A stretch of 64,000 bases of DNA from Halomonas sp. CUBES01. GTDB lineage: Bacteria; Pseudomonadota; Gammaproteobacteria; Pseudomonadales; Halomonadaceae. A model generated the notes under the pieces. It worked only from the letters and a program-made list of their open reading frames with translations, did no database searches and was not told the DNA's origin. The stretch lies in contig NZ_JAJLLW010000006.1 in NCBI RefSeq assembly GCF_020991005.1, forward strand, positions 186,001 through 250,000, written 5' to 3'. A program made the translations under genes and the position numbers. How positions within the stretch are numbered: the first letter of the stretch is position 1; each line of letters starts with the position of its first letter. Positions 17,511 through 33,067 of the stretch are shown one piece after another.

Positions 17511-18237
17511 GCTGAGGACGGCCCCTTGAGCACGGCTCGATGCGCGCTTCCACGCGGTAGACCTGGCGCAACAGCGCCGGGGTTATCACCTCGGCGGTAT
17601 CGCCGCAGGCTATCAGGCGACCGTTTTCCAGCATCATGGCGGCATCGGCGAAGCGCAGCGCGTGTCCCAGATCGTGCAGGGCGACCATGATCAGCATGTT
17701 GCGTTCGTCGGCCAGGCGCCTGAGTACGCCCAGCAGGTTGATCTGCCGGTTGAGATCCAGCGCCGAGGTGGGCTCGTCCAGCATCAGGATCTCGGGTTCC
17801 TGAACCAGCGCCTGGGCGGCGCTCACCAGCTGGCGCTGCCCGCCGCTGAGGTCGCCGATATCGCGCTCGCCAAGCCCAGTAATGTTCAATTCCTCGAGCG
17901 CGCGGTCCACCTGGGCCAGGTCGTCGGGCTGCACTTTCAGGCTACGCCCCTGCATGCGCGCCAGCAGCACCGACTCATACACCGTGAGCACCGCTCTTGC
18001 GCCGGTTTCCTGGGGCATGTAGGCCACCGGGCGCTCGACGCTGGTGCCGCTGATAACCACGTCGCCGTCGCCTTTCAGCAGGCCGAGAATGCGCCGGAAC
18101 AGCGTTGACTTGCCGGCGGCGTTAGGCCCCAGCAGGGCGACTACCTGCCCGCCCTGAAAGCACGGCGTGGTGATGTCCTCGATGATGGATTGACGCCCGT
18201 AGCGAGCGGAAACGCGATTCAGCTGTAGGGTTACCAT
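17488..18237 (-). CDS. ABC transporter ATP-binding protein, iron/siderophore type
   Basis: 249 residues from the ATG at 18237, which sits inside the end of the permease gene; the in-frame extension to 18378 has no family match. Walker A is GPNAAGKS (near residue 37), the ABC signature is LSGGQRQL, Walker B is ILMLDEPTSALD, and the switch His is in ALHDLGHALRFAD. It resembles FecE/FhuC-type ATPases that power uptake of ferric siderophores, heme or cobalamin. It is the last gene of the three-gene transporter. The stop overlaps the converging EamA gene. Confidence 0.92.
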   Translation of the reverse strand: MVTLQLNRVSARYGRQSIIEDITTPCFQGGQVVALLGPNAAGKSTLFRRILGLLKGDGDVVISGTSVERPVAYMPQETGARAVLTVYESVLLARMQGRSLKVQPDDLAQVDRALEELNITGLGERDIGDLSGGQRQLVSAAQALVQEPEILMLDEPTSALDLNRQINLLGVLRRLADERNMLIMVALHDLGHALRFADAAMMLENGRLIACGDTAEVITPALLRQVYRVEARIEPCSRGRPQLIVEEAV

Positions 18238-19301
18238 GAGGCCTTCTTGTGGTTGAGCACGAGGAACAGAAAGAAGGGAATGCCCACGAGCGAGGTAATG
18301 ATGCCGATGGGAATAATGGTGCCCGGAATGATGATCTTGGAAATCACCGAGCCCACCGACAGGATCAGTGCGCCACACAGCGCCGAGCCGGGCAGGAAGA
18401 AGCGCTGATCCTCGCCGAGCAGAATGCGTGCAATGTGCGGCCCGACGAGGCCGATAAAGCCGATGGTGCCGACAAACGCGACGGCAATTGCGGCGAGCAG
18501 CGACACCAGCACCAGCACTTCCAGGCGCAGCGCGCGGGGGTTCACGCCCATGCTTTCGGCCTTGGCATCGCCTAGTCGCATGGCGGTGAGCGCCCAGCCG
18601 TGACGTGCCAGCAGCGGCATCACCATGGCCAGGATGCTCAGCGCGATCCAGAATTTCGGCCAGGTCGCCTTGGTCAGGCTGCCCATGGTCCAGAACACCA
18701 CCGCCGCCACGGCCTGCTGGCTGGCGAAAAACTGGATCAGCGCCATCAGCGAGTTGAAGATGAACACCATGGCGATACCCAGCAGCACGATGGTTTCCAC
18801 TGTCACCCCGCGCTTGAGGCTCAGGGCGTGAATCAGAAAGGCGGTGACCATGGCCATCAGGAACGCATTGATGGGTATTACGTACTCGATGGCGGCGGGG
18901 ATGATGGCCACGCCAAACGCCAGTCCCAGAGCGGCGCCAAAGCTGGCGCCCGCCGAAATACCCAGGGTGAACGGGCTGGCCAGCGGGTTGCTCAGGATGG
19001 TTTGCATCTGCGCCCCAGCCACCGAGAGGCTGGCGCCTACCACCAGCGCCATCAGGGCCACCGGCATGCGAATTTCCCAGAGGATGACGCGTGCCTGCTG
19101 GCTGACGCTGTCAGGGGTAAACAGCGCGGCCATGACCTCGCCCAGGCTATAACGCGCCGGTCCCAGAGCAAGATCGACACACAGGCTGAAGAAGAGCGCA
19201 ACGACCAGTACCGCCAGAATCATCTGGCGGCGGAAGACCTGGCTGCGATAGAAGGCGCGCCCCTGGGAGTCGGGCGCGGCCGTCATGGTGTCACTCGTCA
19301 T
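18231..19301 (-). CDS. FecCD-family ABC permease
   Basis: 356 residues with about ten hydrophobic segments. It belongs to the FecCD/BtuC permease family: the VVGASLSVAGAQMQTILSNP stretch and the ATPase-contacting loop near FVGTIGFIGLVGPHIAR are diagnostic. The first 30 residues are a cytoplasmic tail. It forms the inner-membrane channel for an iron-chelate or corrinoid importer. Its start overlaps the binding-protein stop by 11 bases and its stop overlaps the ATPase start by seven, indicating one translationally coupled operon. A single permease gene implies a homodimer. Confidence 0.93.
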   Translation of the reverse strand: MTSDTMTAAPDSQGRAFYRSQVFRRQMILAVLVVALFFSLCVDLALGPARYSLGEVMAALFTPDSVSQQARVILWEIRMPVALMALVVGASLSVAGAQMQTILSNPLASPFTLGISAGASFGAALGLAFGVAIIPAAIEYVIPINAFLMAMVTAFLIHALSLKRGVTVETIVLLGIAMVFIFNSLMALIQFFASQQAVAAVVFWTMGSLTKATWPKFWIALSILAMVMPLLARHGWALTAMRLGDAKAESMGVNPRALRLEVLVLVSLLAAIAVAFVGTIGFIGLVGPHIARILLGEDQRFFLPGSALCGALILSVGSVISKIIIPGTIIPIGIITSLVGIPFFLFLVLNHKKASW

Positions 19302-20418
19302 TCAATGAGATCCAGTAGCCGGGTTCGTAGTCGATGGGCAAGAAGCGCTCGTGCAGCTCACGCATGGTGGCTTCCGGGTCGAGGTCTTCAAACAGCTCGG
19401 GGTGCAGCCACTTGGCCAGCTGTTGAACCGCCACGAAATAGTAGGGACTGTTGTAGAACTGATGCCAGATGGCGTGGACGTTGTCTGATTCGACCGCGCG
19501 AATCCCGGTCATGGCCGTGCGTTCGGTAAGGGCCTCGAGCTTTGCGCGGGCTTTATCCATGTCCGCGCCCGGGCCCATGCCGACCCAGTCGCCGCCAGGC
19601 ACATAGGCGTCCCAGTTGCCGCCGGTGACCACCACGTGTTCCGGGTCGGCGGCAATGATCTGTTCAGGGTTCAGGTTGCCGAAGCTATTGGGGATAATGC
19701 CCTCGGCGATATTGCGCCCGCCCGCCAGGGTGACATATTCGCCAAAATTGGCCGGGCCGAAGCTCATGCAGCACTCGTCGGAGTAGCCGCCCGCCCGGTC
19801 GATAAAGACGCTGGGGCGTTCAGGGTCGGCGTCTTCGATAACGTCGGTGACCCGCGTCATCTGCGCTTCGGCAAAGTCGATAAACGTCTCGGCGGCGGTT
19901 TCATCGCCCATCAGCTGGCCGATGATGCGCATGGACGGGATCGTGTGCGCGATAGGGTCTTCGCGGAAATCCACATAGACGATGGGAATATCCAGCTCGG
20001 CCAGCTTGTCGTCGTAGCCGGCATCTTCGGTGGCCGCCTTGGCTTCGATATTCATCAGCACGACGTCCGGCGTGAGGGACGCTGCCTGCTCGACATCGAA
20101 GGTGCCGTCCTTGAAGCCGCCGAAGGTGGGCAGGTCTTCGATTTCCGGGAAACGCTCGGCGTAGCGCGCATAGTTATCGGGGTCCGCCTGGGAAAAGTCT
20201 TCCCGCCAGCCCACTACATGGTCAAAGGGGGCCTCGGGTTCCAGCAGGCCCAGCAGATAAATTTGCCGACCTTCGCCCAGGATCACCCGTTCAGCCGGGG
20301 CGTCCAGGGTAACCTGGCGACCGGTAACGTCGGTGACGGTGATATCGTCGGCGACAGCGGCGCTGCAGCTCAAGGCGGCGAGTGCGCCCAGTAACAGTTT
20401 GGAAACGTGGCTAGCCAT
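19291..20418 (-). CDS. Periplasmic iron-chelate binding protein of the ABC transporter
   Basis: 375 residues from the ATG at 20418 (MASHVSKLLLG), the start that follows AAGGGA; longer in-frame starts run through the promoter region. A signal peptide ends near SAAVA-DD. The rest is a FecB/FhuD/BtuF-type two-lobed binding fold with the opening DVTGRQVTLDAPAERVI, the helix-linker middle and the EQIIAADPEHVVVTGG motif. It captures the substrate in the periplasm and passes it to the permease. A Fur-like box lies about 90-115 bases upstream, so ferric siderophore or iron is the likely substrate, but cobalamin or heme cannot be excluded. Confidence 0.9.
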   Translation of the reverse strand: MASHVSKLLLGALAALSCSAAVADDITVTDVTGRQVTLDAPAERVILGEGRQIYLLGLLEPEAPFDHVVGWREDFSQADPDNYARYAERFPEIEDLPTFGGFKDGTFDVEQAASLTPDVVLMNIEAKAATEDAGYDDKLAELDIPIVYVDFREDPIAHTIPSMRIIGQLMGDETAAETFIDFAEAQMTRVTDVIEDADPERPSVFIDRAGGYSDECCMSFGPANFGEYVTLAGGRNIAEGIIPNSFGNLNPEQIIAADPEHVVVTGGNWDAYVPGGDWVGMGPGADMDKARAKLEALTERTAMTGIRAVESDNVHAIWHQFYNSPYYFVAVQQLAKWLHPELFEDLDPEATMRELHERFLPIDYEPGYWISLNDE

Positions 20419-20510
20419 AAATCCCTTTCCCTTCATCAACCGGTTAAGTAACAAGTGGTGGAGTCGCACAGGGGTGCCCAGCGGAGGAGTGGGCGGGTAA
20501 CAAAACCTGT

Positions 20511-20533
20511 TGTGCGTATAATTCGCATTCTCA
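20511..20533. promoter_or_regulatory. Fur-like box between the iron transporter and DUF2218
   Basis: On the minus strand, GAGAATGCGAATTATACGC resembles Fur sites of the AATGCGAATTATTCGCATT kind, with an inner TGCG/CGCA dyad around an AT core. It lies in the 295-base gap between the divergent binding-protein and DUF2218 genes and could control both. Apart from this I see nothing certain in the gap; there is no clear riboswitch. Confidence 0.5.
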
Positions 20534-20713
20534 GAAGGCGCTATTATTGCCGAAACGCCGCCGCCTGTCGATACGTCTCGCCATGGGATTGGGGGTCGCC
20601 CAAGCACGCCGTTGAACGCGCTGTTGCGGCCAGCGACCATTCGTTGCTTGGCGCCGGGCATTGCGCGCATTACGCTAGTGGGTACTAACTCGCTACCGAC
20701 GCGGAGACGCCCC

Positions 20714-20995
20714 ATGCCTTTATCCCGTGCTGAAATCGCCACGCCCTCCGGTGAACGCCTGATGAAACGCCTGTGCAACCACTGGTCGCACAAGTTTGAC
20801 GTTGAACGCTCGGGGCAAGAGGCAAGAATTGCCTTTGTCACGGGCACCTGCCTGATGCGCGCCGATGCGGCGTCGCTGGCGGTGGCGATCGAGACCCTAG
20901 AAGAAGAGCACCTGGATGAACTGGAGGGCGTCGTGGAGCGCCATCTGGTGCGGATGGCCGGCGATGAAGAACTGGTCATCGTCTGGGAGAACTAA
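20714..20995 (+). CDS. DUF2218 family protein
   Basis: 93 residues, the normal length for DUF2218, from the ATG at 20714. Motifs are HWSHKFDVE near the start, the G-x-C-L-M-R-A strand in the middle and an ERHLVRMAGDEEL end. The fold and activity are not established. Members are often found next to siderophore or iron-uptake genes, and here it is divergent from the iron ABC transporter across a Fur-like box, so a role in iron handling is inferred. A single-domain cytoplasmic protein with no signal peptide. Confidence 0.85.
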   Translation: MPLSRAEIATPSGERLMKRLCNHWSHKFDVERSGQEARIAFVTGTCLMRADAASLAVAIETLEEEHLDELEGVVERHLVRMAGDEELVIVWEN

Positions 20996-21029
20996 CCGCC
21001 TCCGACGGCGCGGATTCCCGCCGCGCGTC

Positions 21030-21038
21030 TGCTATAAT
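21030..21038 (+). promoter_or_regulatory. Extended -10 promoter of dapB
   Basis: TGCTATAAT is an extended -10 element (TGn before a perfect TATAAT), 57 bases before the dapB ATG. I see no good -35, which is usual for this promoter class. Confidence 0.65.
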
Positions 21039-21052
21039 CGCGGCCACGTTAG

Positions 21053-21901
<849 letters not shown>

Positions 21902-22094
21902 ATAAGCCACGCGCCTGCGATAGGGCCCTCCGGTCACTGAGGGGTAGTCTTGGGCCAGAAATTCCTGTAAAATTCCAAAAATTTTGGCCGATTGGCTGTC
22001 TTCAGGCAGCAAATGTCTGCAGCGAAAGCACCGCGCTTGTTGCACTGGCCCCAGATTAGAGAGATAGCTAATCGCTGCACCATGACGGTTAGCC

Positions 22095-22190
22095 ATGGAT
22101 GAGAACAACAAGCGGGATGAATCCGATTTATTTTTTATCGGCTTCGTCCCGCTTTTTTACGGCCCCAGTTTTATTAATAAACAGTTTTGA
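22095..22190 (+). other. Possible 31-codon leader ORF overlapping a terminator
   Basis: An ATG-to-TGA frame starting MDENNKRDESDLFF spans the whole terminator hairpin ahead of carA. Ribosomes on it would melt or mask the hairpin, as in UTP-sensing pyrBI attenuation. No clear ribosome site precedes the ATG, so translation is unproven and chance is a real alternative. Confidence 0.2.
22112..22158 (+). terminator. Strong terminator between dapB and carA
   Basis: Arms GCGGGATGAATCCGAT and ATCGGCTTCGTCCCGC pair along 16 bases with one G-U and one mismatch, followed directly by six T. The loop is T-rich. It ends dapB transcription, or acts as an attenuator of carAB if the carA promoter lies upstream. 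Confidence 0.85.
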
Positions 22191-22291
22191 TAATGAATGG
22201 TTTTGGTCGCGATAGTGTTACGCGTCGTGGATAACGAAGACATTGCTGAGCCTGCGCCCACAGGCTCCCACCAGCATGGGAGGATCTTGTT

Positions 22292-23452
22292 TTGAATAAC
22301 CCCGCATTGAGCAAACCCGCAATATTGGCCCTGGAAGATGGCAGCGTGTTCCACGGCATCGCCATTGGGGCGGATGGATTAACCAGCGGCGAGGTGGTGT
22401 TCAATACGGCCATGACCGGCTATCAAGAAATCCTCACCGACCCCTCCTACACCCGCCAGATCGTCACGCTTACCTATCCCCATATCGGCAATACCGGCGT
22501 CAACGCCGAGGATGTGGAATCCGCTTCGATTGCGGCGGCGGGCCTGGTGATTCGCGACCTCCCTTTGCTGGCCAGCAGCTTCCGTTCCGAGCAAACCCTC
22601 TCCGATTACCTGAAAAGCCAGAACGTCCTGGGCATCGCCGATATCGACACGCGCCGCCTGACGCGCATCCTGCGCGATAAAGGCGCTCAGAACGGGGCCA
22701 TTCTGGCGGGCGCTGAGGCCGAGGGTGAAGACGCCGTGGCGCGGGCGTTGGCGGCGGCGAAGGCGTTTCCAGGGCTGAAGGGCATGGATCTGGCCAAAGA
22801 CGTCTCGTGTAAAGAAGCCTATGAATGGTCGGAAGGCGAATGGACCCTGGGTGACGGCTACGCCGATGCGGCCCAGGGCGAGCGCCCTTACCATGTGGTG
22901 GCCTACGATTACGGGGTGAAGTTCAATATCCTGCGCATGCTGGCCGCGCGCGGCTGCCGCCTGACGGTGGTGCCTGCGCAAACGCCTGCCGCCGAGGTCA
23001 TGGCGCTGAACCCGGACGGCGTCTTTCTGGCCAATGGTCCGGGCGACCCGGAGCCCTGCGACTACGCGATCAAAGCCATTCAGGACGTGCTGGAAACCGA
23101 CACGCCGGTATTCGGGATCTGCCTGGGCCACCAACTGCTGGCGCTGGCCTCGGGGGCGAAAACCGTCAAGATGAGCCACGGCCACCACGGTGCCAACCAT
23201 CCCGTGCAGGACCTGGACAACGGCACGGTGATGATCACCAGTCAGAACCACGGTTTCGCGGCGGACGAAGCGACACTGCCGGCCAACGTTCGGGCCACGC
23301 ACCGCTCGCTGTTCGACGGCACGCTGCAGGGCATTGAGCGTACCGACCGACCGGCGTTCAGCTTCCAGGGGCACCCGGAAGCCAGCCCCGGCCCGCGCGA
23401 TGTGGCGCCGCTATTTGATCGCTTTATCGCCATGATGCAGGCGCGCCGCTAA
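22292..23452 (+). CDS. carA: Carbamoyl-phosphate synthase small subunit
   Basis: 386 residues, starting with TTG at 22292, supported by GGGAGG eight bases upstream and by the family N-terminus ([14 protein letters not shown]). The N-terminal domain (about 1-150) contacts the large subunit. The class I glutamine amidotransferase domain (about 195-386) has its nucleophile Cys in [12 protein letters not shown] and the His/Glu in HPEASPGP. It releases ammonia from glutamine for carbamoyl phosphate, feeding pyrimidine and arginine synthesis. carB follows after 62 bases. Confidence 0.97.
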   Translation: MNNPALSKPAILALEDGSVFHGIAIGADGLTSGEVVFNTAMTGYQEILTDPSYTRQIVTLTYPHIGNTGVNAEDVESASIAAAGLVIRDLPLLASSFRSEQTLSDYLKSQNVLGIADIDTRRLTRILRDKGAQNGAILAGAEAEGEDAVARALAAAKAFPGLKGMDLAKDVSCKEAYEWSEGEWTLGDGYADAAQGERPYHVVAYDYGVKFNILRMLAARGCRLTVVPAQTPAAEVMALNPDGVFLANGPGDPEPCDYAIKAIQDVLETDTPVFGICLGHQLLALASGAKTVKMSHGHHGANHPVQDLDNGTVMITSQNHGFAADEATLPANVRATHRSLFDGTLQGIERTDRPAFSFQGHPEASPGPRDVAPLFDRFIAMMQARR

Positions 23453-23514
23453 CGCCGCCGATTGCCGCATCGCCGAATGTTTCGCTCATTGTCACTTTTT
23501 CAGCGGGAACCGTT

Positions 23515-26741
<3,227 letters not shown>

Positions 26742-26745
<4 letters not shown>

Positions 26746-27218
26746 ATAAGGTCCCGATGACGGTAGCGGGCGAAAAAAGTCTTCGCGATGAACTGAATCA
26801 GCTCAAGGGCGAAGCGCGCCCCGAAGTGATTGCGGCTATCGCCGAAGCACGTGAGCACGGCGACCTTAAGGAAAATGCCGAATATCATGCCGCGCGTGAG
26901 CAGCAAGGGTTTATCGAAGGGCGTATCCAGGAGATCGAAAGCAAGCTCTCGGGTGCCCAGGTGATCGATGTCACCAAGCTGCCCAAGACCGGCAAGGTGA
27001 TCTTTGGCGTGACCGTGTCACTGCTCAATCTGGATACCGACGCGCGGGTGACTTATCGCATCGTTGGCGAAGATGAGGCTGACATCAAGTCGGGGCGTAT
27101 TTCCGTCACGTCGCCCATTGCCCGCGCGCTGATCGGCAAGGAAGAAGGTGACGTGGTCGGCGTCAAGACGCCGGGCGGCGACGTCGAGTACGAAATCGAG
27201 AGCGTCGAGCACCTGTAA
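26742..27218 (+). CDS. greA: Transcript cleavage factor GreA
   Basis: 158 residues, the standard size. The N-terminal coiled coil (about 8-75) carries the acidic tip residues in [20 protein letters not shown] that enter the RNA polymerase secondary channel; the C-terminal FKBP-like domain includes [22 protein letters not shown] sequence and [14 protein letters not shown]. It rescues backtracked polymerase by promoting RNA cleavage. ATGA overlap with carB implies coupled translation, an arrangement also seen in Pseudomonas. Confidence 0.97.
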
Positions 27219-27221
27219 GCG

Positions 27222-27249
27222 AGTGAAAGGCGGGGATCCGCCTTTCACT
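27222..27249 (+). repeat. Hairpin directly after greA
   Basis: Perfect 12-base stem AGTGAAAGGCGG/CCGCCTTTCACT with a GGAT loop, four bases after the greA stop and without a T run. It probably protects the 3' end and stands in tandem with the terminator at 27265. Confidence 0.6.
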
Positions 27250-27264
27250 GCCCGCATGGCCAAA

Positions 27265-27295
27265 AAAAGCCCGCGACACGGTGTCGCGGGCTTTT
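27265..27295. terminator. Bidirectional terminator between greA and yhbY
   Basis: AAAAGCCCGCGACAC/GTGTCGCGGGCTTTT. A runs on one side and T runs on the other serve both the plus-strand greA and the minus-strand yhbY. Confidence 0.92.
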
Positions 27296-27325
27296 AACGC
27301 TCCGGCGCAGTCGCTGAATAAATGC

Positions 27326-27652
27326 TCAGCGACGGCCGTGATGGTTTTCGAAGCGCTTGATGTTGGACAGCTTGGGATTACCCTTCGGGTTCGGGCGGTA
27401 GAGCAGCGCCGTCTTGCCGATGGATTGCACCAGTTCCGCCTGACTGTCGTTGATCAGCTCTTCAAGCATTGCGGCGCGGTCATCGCGCTCGGGCAGTGCG
27501 AGCTTCACCTTGATGAGCTCGTGGTCGTTGAGTGCCCGGCCGAGTTCAGCGAGTAAATTGTCGGAAACGCCATTTTCGGAAACGGTGACCACCGGATTGA
27601 GGTAGTGGCCAATGCTGCGAAATGCTTTCTTTTGTGCCTGTGACAAGCTCAT
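27326..27652 (-). CDS. yhbY: RNA-binding protein YhbY
   Basis: 108 residues, one CRS1-YhbY (CRM) domain: [20 protein letters not shown] at the start, the [10 protein letters not shown] strand, and the GKTALLYRP end, where the family has GxxxxLYR. YhbY associates with pre-50S ribosomes in E. coli. It is divergent from rlmE, itself a 50S methyltransferase, as in many gammaproteobacteria. Confidence 0.95.
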   Translation of the reverse strand: MSLSQAQKKAFRSIGHYLNPVVTVSENGVSDNLLAELGRALNDHELIKVKLALPERDDRAAMLEELINDSQAELVQSIGKTALLYRPNPKGNPKLSNIKRFENHHGRR

Positions 27653-27762
27653 GGTATCTTGCGGTATCCCAGTTTGCGCTTAACGTTCCATCTTACGGTG
27701 AAACGTCACCGAGTGAAAGCCATCGTGTGAAAGCGCCCATCGCTCCTTCAGTGTCAGATTGT

Positions 27763-28413
27763 ATGCAGCAAACGCCTCCGGGCCGAAAACGGCCATCAAG
27801 TAAAACCAGCGCAAGCTGGATGAAAGAGCATTTTGACGATCAGTACGTCAAGCAGAGCTGGCAGGATGGTTATCGCTCTCGGGCGAGCTACAAGCTGCTG
27901 GAAATCGATGAAAAAGACAAGCTGCTGCGCCCCGGCATGACGATCATTGACCTGGGCGCTGCACCGGGTGGCTGGAGCCAGATTGCCGCTGAGAAAGTGG
28001 GGTCGCAGGGCCGGGTGATTGCGTCCGATATCCTGGAGATGGACAGCCTTGCGGATGTGACGTTCATCCAGGGGGATTTCACCGAAGAAGCGGTGCTGAA
28101 CGCCATCCTCGAGCGTCTCGAAAATCGCCCGGTCGACCTTGTGATGTCGGACATGGCCCCCAATATGAGTGGCATGGCGGCGATTGACCAGCCGCAAGCC
28201 ATGTATCTGGTGGAACTGGCCCTCGAGCTTGCCCGGGAAACACTGTCGCCGGGCGGCAATTTGCTGGTAAAGGTATTTCAGGGGGAAGGGTTCGACAGCT
28301 ACCTGAAAGAGCTGCGTAACAGTTTCAAGCGGGTGGTAACGCGCAAGCCCGGTGCTTCTCGTGCACGTTCACGGGAAGTGTATCTACTGGCGGAGGGGTT
28401 TCGGGGTTCGTGA
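27763..28413 (+). CDS. rlmE: 23S rRNA 2'-O-methyltransferase RlmE (FtsJ)
   Basis: 216 residues from ATG 27763; the start is chosen by family length and by the conserved [20 protein letters not shown]-terminus. The Rossmann SAM site is [13 protein letters not shown]. The K-D-K-E catalytic set can be seen: [28 protein letters not shown] and SREVYLLA. It methylates U2552 of 23S rRNA in the A-loop, a late step in 50S assembly. It is next to ftsH as in E. coli, but a 202-base gap separates the two. Confidence 0.96.
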   Translation: MQQTPPGRKRPSSKTSASWMKEHFDDQYVKQSWQDGYRSRASYKLLEIDEKDKLLRPGMTIIDLGAAPGGWSQIAAEKVGSQGRVIASDILEMDSLADVTFIQGDFTEEAVLNAILERLENRPVDLVMSDMAPNMSGMAAIDQPQAMYLVELALELARETLSPGGNLLVKVFQGEGFDSYLKELRNSFKRVVTRKPGASRARSREVYLLAEGFRGS

Positions 28414-28548
28414 CCGCCCGCCGGCTTATCGCCAGGATTTATCACCGCGATAGCCAGACAGACAGTTGCAAAGTGTGTCACATTGGGCCGATAGGCGAGC
28501 GTGGCACAGATGGCCCAAGACATTAGGCGTCTTGGCAATGGTTGAACG

Positions 28549-28577
28549 CTTGAGGCTGATGTAAGGTCTCACTATCA
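28549..28577 (+). promoter_or_regulatory. Weak sigma-32-like promoter before ftsH
   Basis: CTTGAGG (28549-28555), a 14-base spacer, then CACTATCA. The -35 has two changes and the -10 is poor. It is mentioned because ftsH is a heat-shock gene in E. coli. Confidence 0.3.
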
Positions 28578-28615
28578 GGGTTTAACTGACAGATTCTTGT
28601 AATGAGGGTAGCCCC

Positions 28616-30616
<2,001 letters not shown>

Positions 30617-30644
30617 CGCAGCATCCGGCCATTCGGCTATTGAG

Positions 30645-30673
30645 AAGGCGTCCCCAAAAGGGACGCCTTTTTG
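30645..30673 (+). terminator. Terminator of ftsH
   Basis: AAGGCGTCCC/GGGACGCCTT with a CAAAA loop and a T run, 28 bases after the ftsH stop. Confidence 0.9.
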
Positions 30674-30723
30674 TTATGCTGTGTGGCTACAATAGCGATA
30701 CGTTTTTTCGACCAGGCGGCAGC

Positions 30724-31641
30724 ATGACTTCTACGGCACGTCCTACTCCTTCGGCACCGGTGACCCCGACGTCTTCGCAGCTTCGCTGCGGGCGGCACTT
30801 GCTCGACCTCTCCTTTCCCCGCGTCATGGGGGTCTTGAACGTAACCCCTGACTCCTTTTCGGATGGCGGTCAGCATGTGGCCGTGGACGATGCGCTGCGG
30901 CGTGCGGAGCAGATGATCGCCGAAGGTGCCTCCATCATCGATGTCGGCGGTGAATCGACGCGCCCCGGGGCGTCGCCGGTGGCCGAGCAGGAAGAGCTTG
31001 ACCGTGTCGCCCCGGTCATTGAAGGTCTGGTGCGCGAGCTCGACGCCCTGGTCTCGGTGGACACCAGCTGCCCGGCGGTGATGCGCGAAGCAAGTACTCT
31101 GGGGGCGGGCATGATCAATGACGTGCGCTCCCTCGAGCGGGAGGGGGCTCTTGCCGCCGCAGCGGGAAGCGGTCTGCCGGTGAGTCTGATGCATCGCCAG
31201 GGCGAGCCCCAGCACATGCAGCAGGCGCCTGCCTACGAGCAGCCGATCGAGGAGGCAGTGATCGAGTATTTGACGGCGCGTATTGCCGAGTGTGAAGCCG
31301 CAGGTCTGCGCCGCCATCGACTGCTGGTGGATCCCGGCTTTGGGTTTGGCAAGACCGTCGAGCATAACCTGCGCTTACTGAATCAGATGGCCGCGCTCCA
31401 GACGCTTTCCCTGCCGGTGCTGGTCGGGATGTCGCGCAAGAGCATGATCGGTAAAGTCTTGGGGCGCGCCGTTGACGAGCGGCTTCCCGGTGGCCTGGCG
31501 CTGGCGGCCATGGCGGTTGAGCGCGGCGCCGGCATCGTGCGCGTGCATGATGTAGGGCCTACGGTAGACGCCGTCAACATGGCCTGGGCAGTGCTCCAGG
31601 AAGGCTGCGAGCCCCCTTTACATGAGGAAAACCGCGCATGA
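30724..31641 (+). CDS. folP: Dihydropteroate synthase
   Basis: 305 residues from ATG 30724, after the ftsH terminator; the longer frame from 30640 runs through that terminator. TIM-barrel motifs are intact: [32 protein letters not shown] and DPGFGFGKT. The enzyme joins 6-hydroxymethyl-dihydropterin pyrophosphate to p-aminobenzoate in folate synthesis and is the sulfonamide target. folK, which makes its substrate, is at 48448. Its stop overlaps the glmM start as ATGA. The first 25 residues, rich in Ser/Thr/Pro, are extra relative to E. coli FolP. Confidence 0.96.
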   Translation: MTSTARPTPSAPVTPTSSQLRCGRHLLDLSFPRVMGVLNVTPDSFSDGGQHVAVDDALRRAEQMIAEGASIIDVGGESTRPGASPVAEQEELDRVAPVIEGLVRELDALVSVDTSCPAVMREASTLGAGMINDVRSLEREGALAAAAGSGLPVSLMHRQGEPQHMQQAPAYEQPIEEAVIEYLTARIAECEAAGLRRHRLLVDPGFGFGKTVEHNLRLLNQMAALQTLSLPVLVGMSRKSMIGKVLGRAVDERLPGGLALAAMAVERGAGIVRVHDVGPTVDAVNMAWAVLQEGCEPPLHEENRA

Positions 31642-32984
31642 GCAGACGTTACTTCGGCACCGACGGTATTCGTGGAACGGTCGGTCAGTCGCCGATCACC
31701 GCCGATTTCATGCTCAAACTGGGCTGGGCCGCAGGTCAGGTGCTGCGTCGCGAAAAAGGCCGCACGCGGGTATTGATCGGCAAGGATACGCGTATCTCGG
31801 GGTACATGTTCGAGTCGGCCCTGGAGTCGGGGCTCTCGGCGGCAGGGGTTGATGTGGCATTGCTTGGGCCGATGCCCACGCCAGGGATCGCCTATCTCAC
31901 GCGTACCTTTCGCGCCGATGCGGGCATCGTGATTTCAGCCTCGCACAACCCCTTTGAAGACAACGGCATCAAATTTTTCTCGGCCGAAGGCAAGAAGCTG
32001 GCCGATGACATCGAAGACCGTATCGAAGTCATGCTCGAGGCTCCGCTGACCACGGCGGATGCTTCTCAGTTGGGCAAGGCCACGCGGATTGATGATGCGG
32101 CCGGTCGCTATATCGAATTCTGCAAGTCGACCCTGCCCGACCGCCTCAGCCTGCATGGCTTGACCATTGTGCTCGACTGCGCCCACGGCGCCACCTACCA
32201 CATTGCCCCCAGCGTTTTCCGCGAGCTTGGCGCCGAGGTGAGCGTGATCGGTGGCTCGCCTGATGGTCTGAATATCAATCAGCAGGTGGGCTCGACGCAC
32301 CCCGCGGCGCTGCGCGCCGCGGTGATCCAGCAGGGCGCTGATCTGGGGATTGCGTTTGACGGCGACGGTGACCGGGTGCTGCTGGTCGACTCGGACGGTC
32401 GCGAAGTGGACGGGGATGACATCCTGTATCTGATTGCCCGGGATCGCCGCGCGCGGGGCCAACTGGAAGGCGGCGTGGTGGGTACGCTGATGAGCAATTT
32501 CGGCCTCGCCATGGCGCTGGAAAAGATGGGTATCCCGTTCGAGCGTGCCAAGGTCGGTGACCGTTATGTGATGGAGCGCATGGCGGCCAACCAGTGGGAG
32601 CTGGGCGGCGAATCCTCGGGGCATATTGTGTGCAGCCATGTGCAGACCACCGGCGACGGCATCGTGTCAGCGCTACAGGTGCTCGCCCTGATGATGCGCG
32701 AGCAGCAGTCGCTGCCTGCCCTGCTGAGGGGGCTTGAGAAGGTTCCGCAGTCGCTGGTCAATGTCAGGTTGCCCCCCGGTACCGATGCCAAAGAGGTGAT
32801 GGCCTCCGAGCCGCTTCAGCAGGCGATCACCGCGCTCGAGCGCGAGCTGGGCGACGAGGGGCGTGTCCTGCTCAGGGCGTCGGGCACCGAACCGTTGATC
32901 CGCGTGATGGTCGAAGGTCGTGCGCATCTTGACGTGGATCAGCTGGCAGGTCGACTGGCCGAACAGGTCAGGGCGCTGCTTTAA
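31638..32984 (+). CDS. glmM: Phosphoglucosamine mutase
   Basis: 448 residues. It starts with [15 protein letters not shown], has the phosphoserine loop [16 protein letters not shown] (catalytic Ser near residue 100), the metal loop DGDGDR and the C-terminal phosphate-binding [12 protein letters not shown]. It converts glucosamine-6-phosphate to glucosamine-1-phosphate for peptidoglycan and lipopolysaccharide. The order ftsH, folP, glmM, tpiA, secG matches E. coli and Pseudomonas. Confidence 0.98.
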   Translation: MSRRYFGTDGIRGTVGQSPITADFMLKLGWAAGQVLRREKGRTRVLIGKDTRISGYMFESALESGLSAAGVDVALLGPMPTPGIAYLTRTFRADAGIVISASHNPFEDNGIKFFSAEGKKLADDIEDRIEVMLEAPLTTADASQLGKATRIDDAAGRYIEFCKSTLPDRLSLHGLTIVLDCAHGATYHIAPSVFRELGAEVSVIGGSPDGLNINQQVGSTHPAALRAAVIQQGADLGIAFDGDGDRVLLVDSDGREVDGDDILYLIARDRRARGQLEGGVVGTLMSNFGLAMALEKMGIPFERAKVGDRYVMERMAANQWELGGESSGHIVCSHVQTTGDGIVSALQVLALMMREQQSLPALLRGLEKVPQSLVNVRLPPGTDAKEVMASEPLQQAITALERELGDEGRVLLRASGTEPLIRVMVEGRAHLDVDQLAGRLAEQVRALL

Positions 32985-33067
32985 TAGCCCGGGCGGGCAG
33001 ATAACAGCGGTTGTCTTGACAAGTCCGCTCCTATACCATTTCGCTCCACCTTGAGTGAGGAGAGTCC

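Larger units (their letters stand above)
21902..22291 (+). other. dapB-carA gap: probable promoter and leader of carA
   Basis: 390 bases without a conventional gene. They contain small inverted repeats (CCAAAA-A-TTTTGG at 21977-21989; GATTAG/CTAATC near 22055-22074), a 31-codon ORF at 22095-22190 and a strong terminator at 22112-22158. Past the terminator GATAAT (22189-22194) could be a -10 for carA, though its -35 is poor. I see no convincing ArgR or PurR site. Confidence 0.4.

Noticed and set aside
20419..20510. Cobalamin riboswitch ahead of the ABC transporter
   Set aside because: I looked for the conserved core of that riboswitch on the minus strand and did not find it.
20418..20979. Long N-terminal extension of the iron-binding protein
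   Set aside because: It would run through the Fur-like box and over DUF2218 in antisense. The MASHVSK start gives a proper signal peptide.
22104..22111. AACAACAA in the carA leader as an Hfq/Crc target
   Set aside because: It is a single eight-base match far from the carA start codon, so it is likely chance.
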